Assembly (NCBI GenBank): GCA_903813345.2 | Contig: CAIIXF020000011.1 | Coordinates: 5,234,571-5,294,570 of the forward strand | Direction of reading: 5' to 3' | Length of the DNA: 60,000 nt | Origin: Owenia fusiformis | Lineage: Eukaryota > Annelida > Polychaeta > Sabellida > Oweniidae | In this document: piece after piece, positions 54,601 to 60,000 of the stretch | How the letters are laid out: every line of letters starts with the position of its first letter | Position numbering within the stretch: the first letter of the stretch is position 1 | Program-made: the position numbers and the translations under genes | Notes under the pieces: generated by a model | What the model was told of the DNA's origin: nothing | Databases searched by the model: none | What the model saw: only the letters and a program-made list of their open reading frames with translations

Positions 54601-57600
54601 ATTTAAAGAAAAAAGGTATGTCAGAGAAGAATAAGATGTTAAGCCAAATGTTGCCTTTATAGCTCAGAAAAAGTCAAAATTTTCCTATTTTCTCTCTACA
54701 TTGCCCTGCTTCGTCTCTACAAAAACATCCAACTTTTCCTGCAGTGTATAGCATAGGTTTAGACAAAATACCATGGTTTTATTTGGTTCACAAAATGGGT
54801 CAAGATTTTTGGCAATGTCTTTTCACCCCTGCTGAGTGTGTGCTGTATTATGCACTTGTAATGAAATTTTATGTATTTATCAATATTTATCTGAATATAT
54901 TTTGAGCCAAATGACAAAATGATGATTTTTACAATTCAAAAAATACATTGTAATGAGTTTACTTGTTTAAAGTTGCTTTGTATATGTTATTGTTTGTTTG
55001 TATGTTTCGTATTGCTTGTTTATGTGTTTTACTTGTTTGTTTTACTATTTGTTTGCAAGTTCTGGATATTACTTTTACCTTTTACTTGTTTGTAAGTTTT
55101 AGATTGCTTTGTTTATGTTTACTTTTTGTTTGCAAGTTCTGGATTACTTTTAGTTGTTTGTATGTTTCAGATTGCTTTGTTTATGCTTACTATTTGTTTG
55201 CATGTTCTGGATATTACTTTTACTAGGGTGTCCCAAAAAATCACTTTTTTGGAGTTGAGCTTAGCACAGTTGGGGTTTGGTTCCTTTTGGGGAGTTTATT
55301 AAGTGTGTAAAATATTATAGAGACAGATCGATGTTTCAGTTGTTGGAATTAGACCTAAAAATGTAACGTTTTTGGCAAAAATCGCACTTTTTGACCAGAT
55401 TTACTGAAGAATAATGGAAACCTACCTCACCTTCTGTTCATAAAAATGAAGGCTAAATGAAAGGTTGTGCACCACATTACCACTCTAAGTAAGAATACTG
55501 CTGAGATTTGGGTATATACCCTCCAAAAAGACTCTGAAATGAGGCTAAAAATGACATATTTTAAGATTGAAATCAATGGGTAACATTCATACGTATTACA
55601 AATGTTTTATTTAGCTATAGATATGCAGATCACATAAGTAAGTTCAGATCAGTTCTTCAGGTCAGTTCTACAGATAAAATTGTCCATATTGTCCATTTGT
55701 TGTTTGTTAAGGTTTTTAAAATCAAGAAGCTGGCGGTGATGGTTAACCACCATCTGAACACGATCGCGGCGATCCACACCCTTACCGTAGTTTGCGAACT
55801 CGGTAACATCCTTGATTGCCCGTTCTGCACAATCGTTAACTACTTCCATGGAAGTAACGAGCTCCTTAAATCTAATATACTCTGGAAACTGATCCCAGTT
55901 GTCGGGATTAAATTCCATCCAGTGTACATCTACTTGAAAGAGGTCAAAAATTAACCATGACCTTTCCCCACCAAAGTTTTCAAGCGTGACGTCCCCTGGT
56001 CTTGTTAACAAGTGATCTTTCATTTGTGTTTTCTGTGGAGGAAAGTTCTGGGGACGACCTGCATCTATCATTACTCTGATGATCTCAGATTTCTTCTCAC
56101 CCTTGATGTTGTTGTCACATAGTGACAGAGGTAACAGTTCCTCAGAGAGGTACCACATATGCCGTTTAATGGATACAAGTACCTTGTTGACGAGTTCAGG
56201 ATCAGATGCCTAAAAGCCAGATGTTGGTTATTGTTCAGATTGCACATTATGATTTTGAATCTTGATTTTTCATTGTTCAATATTTTACATGACGAAAAAG
56301 AAGAATTGTTACCTGAAACTGAAGAGTATTCTCCCAGAACTCTAAATCCACCCGGGGAGCAACTGCAGGAATCATGGCCTGAAGGAAGAACTGATTTATT
56401 GATTATTTCTAAGCCCCTGGAGGCGTAGACCCACTTTTCACCAGATTCAAGAATTTCTTTGACCGGCTTGACCTTGATGACATCAGAGTGTGGGAGGGTG
56501 AGGAGGCAGACCTCTATCCAGTTGGCTGTCAAACCTGGTTCTCTTACCAAGCGGGCATTGTGCGAAACTTTGCAGAACAACTCAACATATCTGAAGATTG
56601 GATCAGAGAGGACTACCAGGAGCTAAATGAGCTCTTGATTGTGTTTTTCAATGGCACAGTAAGGCTCAGTATTCACTTCTCAATGCATTCTACCTGTATT
56701 ATTCAACCTGTAACATATCACCTATTATTAAGAAGTGTACAATTACTATAATTATTGAGTAATATGCGCAGTACTTGTCATCTTGATTTTAATTTGAGAG
56801 ATATCTTGGTATGTAGGTCCAAAGACGAGGTTTGGGTGGTAACATTTACAACTACCAGTGGCGTATGAAAAGACCAGGTGCAGTTAGCCATGCGCGGTTT
56901 ATGTCAAAGGCAATATATCTCATCAAAATATTGATGACTAGGCACCAGCTTCCTCCACACATTGTTACTCCTAGAGAATTGCAACAAGTGGTTAGAATTG
57001 CAAGGTTTACTCTCTTCTTATACGGCAAGTTCTTCCTTCAGGCCATGATTCCTGCAGTTGCTCCCCGGGTGGGAGAATACTCTTCAGTTTCAGGTAACAA
57101 TTCTTCTTCACTATGTGACAACAACATCAAGGGTGAGAAGAAATCTGAGATCATCAGAGTAATGATAGATGCAGGTCGTCCCCAGAACTTTCCTCCACAG
57201 AAAACACAAATGAAAGATCACTTGTTAACAAGACCAGGGGACGTCACGCTTGAAAACTTTGGTGGGGAAAGGTCATGGTTAATTTTTGACCTCTTTCAAG
57301 TAGATGTACACTGGATGGAATTTAATCCCGACAACTGGGATCAGTTTCCAGAGTATATTAGATTTAAGGAGCTCGTTACTTCCATGGAAGTAGTTAACGA
57401 TTGTGCAGAACGGGCAATCAAGGATGTTACCGAGTTCGCAAACTACGGTAAGGGTGTGGATCGCCGCGATCGTGTTCAGATGGTGGTTAACCATCACCGC
57501 CAGCTTCTTGATTTTAAAAACCTTAACAAACAACAAATGGACAATATGGACAATTTTATCTGAAGAACTGACCTGAAGAACTGATCTGAACTTACTTATG

Positions 57601-59199
57601 TGATCTGCATATCTATAGCTAAATAAAATATTTGTAATACGTATGAATGTTACCCATTGATTTCAATCTTAAAATATGTCATTTTTAGCCTCATTTCAGA
57701 GTCTTTTTGGAGGGTATATACCCAAATCTCAGCAGTATTCTTACTTAGAGTGGTAATGTGGTGCACAACCTTTCATTTAGCCTTCATTTTTATGAACAGA
57801 AGGTGAGGTAGGTTTCCATTATTCTTCAGTAAATCTGGTCAAAAAGTGCGATTTTTGCCAAAAACGTTACATTTTTAGGTCTAATTCCAACAACTGAAAC
57901 ATCGATCTGTCTCTATAATATTTTACACACTTAATAAACTCCCCAAAAGGAACCAAACCCCAACTGTGCTAAGCTCAACTCCAAAAAAGTGATTTTTTGG
58001 GACACCCTATTTTACTTGTTTGTTTGTATTTTTCAGATTGCTTTTTTATGTTTATTACCAGTTTGTTTGCATGTTCGTGAGTACTTTGTTTACTTTTACT
58101 TGTTTTTATGTTTCAGATTGCTTTGTTTATGTTTACTATTTGTTTGCAAGTTCTGGATTACTTTTAGTTGTTTGTATGTTTCAGATTGCTTTGTTTATGC
58201 TTACTATTTGTTTGCATGTTCTGGATATTACTTTTACTTGTTTGTTTGTATATTTCAGATTGCTTTGTTTATGCTTACTATTTGTTTGCATGTTCTGGAT
58301 ATTACTTTTACTTGTTTGTTTATATGTTTCAGATTGCTTTGTTTATATGTATTCTTTGTTTGTATGTTTCAGGAGGCTTTGTTTATGTTTATTGTTTGTT
58401 TAAATGTTTCAGATTGCTTTGTTTATGTTTATTGTTTGTTTGTATGTTTCAATTGCTTTGTTTATGTTTATTGTTTGTTTGTATGTTTCAGATTACTCAC
58501 AATGATAGTTGTTGGAGCCCTTGTTTTACATATTCTGGATAATATGGAGGAAAAGTCCAAGTAAGAAATATAAAAAAATATTATTTTGTAGAACATTACG
58601 AATTTTGTACAGATGCCAACATTTGTTGGCAATTATTTAAGTTTATTTTGTTGGTTGAATAAAGGAAGATTTTGTAGCCACCTGTTGATTTTTAAGTTTT
58701 ACTAATTTCATAAAAAGAATTTATTCCCACATTTGGTTATCTTTACATGATACTACTGCCTTGAATTTAAATATCAGCCTATTATCTATCATAATTTTAT
58801 ATATTTCGTGTATGGGTGCAACTGCCAATATCATAACAGCTGCCCATTTACACAGTACATATTTTATATGATTTTCAATAAAAAATTTAACCTGGACAGA
58901 AGATGAAATACCCAGAATTCATAGATGTTCATCTTTACATGGAGACAGGTTCATCTATTGATTATGGGTATTCACCCTCTTCACTGACTTCATTTTATTT
59001 TTCCAGAGCAATAGCGTTTTTTGTGGTCCTTCTCATGTGCTGTCAAATGACTGTAATGTACTCTGCGGCACCCCTAATATGGTCATCTCTCTTCAATGTG
59101 CTGCTCATCGTGCTACTAAATATGTTCACTGTGCTTACTGGAGGCTGGGCACTCATACAATTCCCAGCATTCATCAGACAGGAACCTATGGTTGTCAAG
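48648..59199 (+). CDS. Multi-pass membrane protein, first three coding exons (continues beyond the window)
   Basis: I do not recognise the family. Exon 1: 48648-48884, behind a TTACTTTCAG acceptor, so a 5' untranslated exon probably lies upstream; ATG at 48664 opens MTDIPGVQNLQQRRK, a polar, proline-rich cytoplasmic-looking stretch with PLPPWFKEQPFQYNAR, then a hydrophobic segment (VIVPFLPCFCIVLALAGEL). Exon 2: 58492-58560, a second segment (TMIVVGALVLHILDNMEEKS). Exon 3: 59007-59199, two further hydrophobic segments from AIAFFVVLLMCC to LTGGWALIQFPAF, ending RQEPMVVK at a GT donor. Phases agree at both junctions (TT+A and AA+A). Intron 1 is 9.6 kb and contains a candidate gene on the other strand, a mariner, a LINE and the 2.8 kb foldback transposon. 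Confidence 0.75.
48928..49045 (-). repeat. Truncated CAGTGATC-type element
   Basis: On the minus strand it reads GTGTTCTCCACTGG, TTTTTTCTCAAGAGGGTGCA, AAATTCTCATTTTCACAAT and CATGATTTTTCTCATTTTCA, matching the left two thirds of 46099-46278. One end is lost. Confidence 0.65.
49085..49407. repeat. Element with TATTATATCATTGCTAGA inverted ends
   Basis: TATTATATCATTGCTAGA at 49085 and TCTAGCAATGATATAATA at about 49390 are perfect inverted repeats. The interior is unremarkable. Confidence 0.6.
49416..49545. repeat. Hairpin
   Basis: CATTCTATGTTCGGGCAATA, CCTGTT and CTTTCAATGAT pair with ATCATTGAAAG, AACAGG and TATTGCCCTTCATAGAATG. Loop of about 30 bp. Confidence 0.65.
50315..50530 (+). repeat. 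Imperfect direct repeat of about 90 bp
   Basis: TTTCGACTGCCAATTAT ... TGTGAGCTCAAAAACGTGC recurs as TTTCAACTGCCAATTAT ... CGTGAGCTCAAAAACATGC about 130 bp further on. Confidence 0.6.
50600..51274 (-). mobile_element. LINE 3' fragment, minus strand
   Basis: The minus strand encodes a LINE C terminus: MITLWNRLPRDHK, DRKEEIVLNKIRVNRYFKS, the knuckle CDCGARDTAQH and, after a frameshift near 50975, LLFGDKDLTNENNSKIF ending at TAA near 50818. The equivalent region of the LINE at 6444-7999 reads RKEEILLNRTR, CICG and LMYGRDG, so both belong to related lineages. The 3' untranslated part contains GCCCTTTCTGGGC. It is inactive. Confidence 0.7.
51503..52585. mobile_element. Mariner/Tc1-like element, about 340-bp inverted ends, TA target
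   Basis: CAGGGTGGGCCAAAAAAAAC after TA (51501-51502) is mirrored by GGTTTTTTTTGGCCCACCCT at 52585, followed by TA. The arms (51503-51838 and 52247-52585) stay similar throughout, for example AATACCCAACTT, GGTCGCTATTTAAGGTCTCT and TGTTAGGTGAATACA. The 400-bp centre holds a transposase scrap. Confidence 0.85.
51868..52071 (+). pseudogene. Mariner-type transposase fragment
   Basis: A short frame shows SFQQDSALSHRS, the block with the second catalytic aspartate, then AWPPRSPDANVVDCHTW, the WPPxSPDLNPxD block near the third aspartate. Most of the protein is missing, and a G-run precedes it. This is an internally deleted copy. Confidence 0.75.
52627..52815. repeat. CAGTAAAACCTG element with GTGTTCCACTT repeats
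   Basis: It starts CAGTAAAACCTGTCTAAGTG. GAGGTGTTCCACTTTT and close variants occur four to five times up to about 52815. The first 20 bases also occur at 4678. Confidence 0.6.
53251..53754 (-). CDS. Candidate single-pass membrane protein with PY motifs, single exon
   Basis: Unrecognised; 167 residues. After a polar N terminus (MMTTLGGSFNATLDKV, with an N-glycosylation-type NAT), a strongly hydrophobic segment lies at about 45-64 (YIVVIIMGILLLPVLIASVVY). It is followed by basic SKRQKK, which suggests an outside N terminus and a cytoplasmic tail. The tail has an N/P-rich low-complexity stretch (NPQINNPHIHNPPICYPP), LPSYEEAV and PPAYVV. LPSY and PPAY are WW-domain/Nedd4-type PY ligands, common in small adaptor membrane proteins. 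It lies antisense in intron 1 of the 48.6 kb gene, with G+C content above its surroundings. It may have upstream exons. The ordered architecture makes chance unlikely, but no homologue is recognised. Confidence 0.6.
   Translation of the reverse strand: MMTTLGGSFNATLDKVTKSTMDVAKTLIDNNEEAGADKIFRSPYIVVIIMGILLLPVLIASVVYSKRQKKCVCILTHYVEASRNRETQENICTVYNPQINNPHIHNPPICYPPGFPDQELSSIRLPSYEEAVAMTINGGVTIATDNDVDNKPPAYVVIEAEQEGSTI
53755..54957. other. Non-coding intron sequence
   Basis: A+T-rich; no exon, array or element recognised. It would hold the promoter of the candidate gene at 53251-53754; no clear core element is visible. Confidence 0.45.
54958..55224 (+). repeat. Tandem array with TATGTTTCAG units, left part
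   Basis: Units of 36-72 bp combine TTTGTTTGTATGTTTCAG, ATTGCTTTGTTTATG, TTTACTATTTGTTTGCATGT and TCTGGATATTACTTTTACTT. The array breaks off inside ATTACTTTTACT, where the transposon at 55225 begins, and resumes at 58009. Confidence 0.85.
55649..56392 (-). pseudogene. Inverted duplicate of the gene's 3' part, intron intact
   Basis: On the minus strand the left arm starts at FFLQAMIPAVAPRV, continues LEFWENTLQFQ to a GT donor, and has an intron of about 110 bp ending CTGGCTTTTAG at about 56211. The last exon (ASDPELVNKVLV, HMWYLSEELLPLSLCDNN, then the same C terminus as the + copy) follows. It has no 5' part or start, so it cannot encode the whole protein. It shows the ancestral structure that the right arm has lost. 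Confidence 0.7.
56418..57563 (+). CDS. Transposon-borne protein of an unnamed invertebrate family (rearranged)
   Basis: Two coding pieces. The first (about 56440-56651) reads RFKKFFDRLDLDDIRVWEGE, VGCQTWFSYQAGIVR and NISEDWIREDYQELNELLIV to a GT donor. The second, from an AG acceptor at 56817, reads RGLGGNIYNYQWR, RPGAVSHARFMSKAIYLIKI, HIVTPRELQQVV and FLYGKFFLQAMIPAVAPR, then VVNDCAERAIKDVTEF and QMVVNHHRQLL, stop at 57561-57563. I know this pattern only from uncharacterised, apparently transposon-linked invertebrate proteins. Between APRV and LCDNN the frame crosses two deletions and leftover intron (EYSSVSGNNSSS) yet stays open. Catalytic residues cannot be assigned. It is probably a transposase relative. 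Confidence 0.6.
58009..58491 (+). repeat. Tandem array with TATGTTTCAG units, right part, ending in the splice acceptor
   Basis: TTTCAG(A)TTGC occurs at about 58035, 58115, 58180, 58256, 58329 and 58409; TTTCAGGAGG at about 58367; a decayed TTTCAATTGC near 58448. The final unit, TATGTTTCAG (58482-58491), is the acceptor of the membrane-protein gene's exon 2. Cys/Phe/Leu-rich open frames over the array are by-products of the repeat. Confidence 0.85.
58737..58782 (+). repeat. 46-bp block repeated at 59734-59776
   Basis: TTATCTTTACATGATACTAC followed by TGCCTTGAATTTAAATATCA occurs twice in direct order about 1 kb apart, once on each side of exon 3. Confidence 0.75.
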
Positions 59200-59279
59200 G
59201 TAACAAATATTTTGATTATCACTAAAGAATATAGACACAGATGTATTTAATGTTGTAATACAGACAGTTTCTACACATT

Positions 59280-59647
59280 TAAGGGCCGGGTCAATATTTC
59301 AATGTCCGTCTGAAAACTTGATAAATGTAGTTAGGTCTTAACCCCCCTCACCTTACCATCTAACTTAAGTTTGAATTTTGATTCTGTGTGTGGTGTTAAA
59401 GAGTCAAATGTACAACCCAAAGCATACAATTGCTACTGCTATAAACAACACAAAATTCTCTTTATACACATCTGTTGTGTATATTAAACGATCACACCAT
59501 GCCTGTCAAACCAGAAATTGCAAAAGACAAAACTCTTGGAAACTAAAAATCAATGTCCATCACCTAATTAAATAGCTTTTAACCCCCTCCCCTAACATAA
59601 TTAATTACGTTATTTGATGGACATTGAAATATTGACCCAGCCCCTTA
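59280..59647. mobile_element. Short element with GGGTCAATATTTCAATGTCC ends
   Basis: AAGGGCCGGGTCAATATTTC at about 59281 is mirrored by GAAATATTGACCCAGCCCCT at about 59647. It sits 80 bp after exon 3 of the membrane-protein gene. Its centre contains one arm of the larger inverted repeat 59409-59892. Confidence 0.65.
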
Positions 59648-59892
59648 CAAGAATCAAATAATTGGGCACCATCACCCCATCCCTTAGGCTTGGTCACACA
59701 AATTACTAATTTTTTTATTCACATATTATTTGATTATCTTTACATGATGCTACTGCCTTGAATTTAAATATCAGCCATATTAATGGTTTGACAGGCATGG
59801 TGTGATCATTTAATATACTCAACAAATATGTATAAAGAGAATTTTGTGTTGTTTATAGCAGTAGCAATTGTATGCTGTGGGGTTGTACTTGT
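59409..59892. repeat. Inverted repeat, about 105-bp arms
   Basis: 59409-59513 (ACAATTGCTACTGCTATAAA, CAACACAAAATTCTCTTTAT, CACACCATGCCTGTCAAACC) is mirrored by 59783-59892. The arms overlap the end of the previous element, so one insertion was partly copied in inverted form. Confidence 0.7.
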
Positions 59893-60000
59893 ACAATATC
59901 AGCATTTGACTCGTTCATAGTTTTATGTATAACATACCTAGCAAAGCATTTGTATTGAAGTCAATGGAGCTGAAGGTTGGCTATATATTCCTGTATAGCC

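Larger units (their letters stand above)
55225..58008. mobile_element. 2.78 kb transposon with kilobase-long inverted arms
   Basis: The termini are AGGGTGTCCCAAAAAATCAC and its inverse at 58008. CTTTTACT (55217-55224) and ATTTTACT (58009-58016) flank it; deleting the element plus one octamer restores the array unit ATTACTTTTACTTGTTTG, which supports an 8-bp target duplication over TA. Arms 55225-56392 (1168 bp) and 57028-58008 (981 bp) are close to identical where aligned. The right arm has two internal deletions totalling the difference. The unique centre (56393-57027) holds the 5' part of a gene on the + strand, whose 3' part exists twice, once in each arm. It is inserted in an intron of the membrane-protein gene. 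Confidence 0.85.

Noticed and set aside
55697-55954. 85-codon + frame and its twin at 57279-57536 on the minus strand
   Set aside because: They are antisense shadows of the transposon gene's last exon in the two arms.
55221-58012. TA target duplication for the long-arm element (mariner class)
   Set aside because: Removing the element with TA does not restore the surrounding array unit; removing it with an 8-bp CTTTTACT copy does.
57989-58564. 191-codon Cys/Phe/Leu-rich frame resembling a membrane protein (also 54963-55226)
   Set aside because: It is the translation of the TATGTTTCAG array; only its last part, from 58492, is a real exon, in the frame set by splicing.

Overview
This is a gene-poor, A+T-rich window from an animal genome, very probably a marine invertebrate. 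It has multi-exon genes with GT-AG introns, metazoan-only gene families (COMMD8, DEG/ENaC) and dense non-LTR retrotransposons, mariner, hAT-like and foldback elements. The sequence alone does not separate an echinoderm or hemichordate from a lophotrochozoan. Nothing bacterial (operons, ribosome binding sites, CRISPR) is present.

Four host genes and one candidate are supported. (1) 19.3-25.7 kb, + strand: the last six exons of a clan-2 (CYP1/CYP17-like) cytochrome P450, from before the I-helix to the heme loop and stop. The penultimate exon has a frameshifting deletion over the expected PERF motif, so the copy may be dead. (2) 27.5-29.2 kb, + strand: a complete intronless DEG/ENaC/ASIC-family sodium channel subunit. 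(3) 31.5-43.1 kb, - strand: all four coding exons of COMMD8; its last codons and stop appear to come from an inserted repeat. (4) 48.6-59.2 kb and beyond, + strand: the first three exons of a multi-pass membrane protein I do not recognise. (5) 53.25-53.75 kb, - strand: a candidate single-exon membrane protein with PY-type motifs inside the first intron of gene 4.

The rest is mostly mobile DNA. 0-19 kb is a repeat-rich desert: a hAT element with perfect 8-bp target duplications, a decayed hAT with its dimerisation exon, a 5'-truncated LINE inserted in an older repeat, several short elements, foldbacks, a 1.76 kb element with inverted termini and a second LINE. The P450 introns hold a mariner, two hairpin elements and a 1.5 kb nest of palindromes. 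COMMD8 introns 2 and 3 each carry a minisatellite. COMMD8 exon 1 sits between two inverted copies (38.0-41.7 and 46.5-48.5 kb) of a hAT-like element with 6-bp target duplications and arrays of a TCCCGCGAA-type motif; a smaller relative at 44.5 kb shares the termini but uses a TCACGCA motif. One copy contains a Helitron-like insertion.

The most unusual structure is at 55.2-58.0 kb: a 2.78 kb element with inverted arms of about 1 kb, made by inverted duplication of the 3' part of its own intron-containing gene. It lies in a tandem array whose units repeat a splice-acceptor-like sequence, and the real acceptor of gene 4 exon 2 is the last unit of that array.
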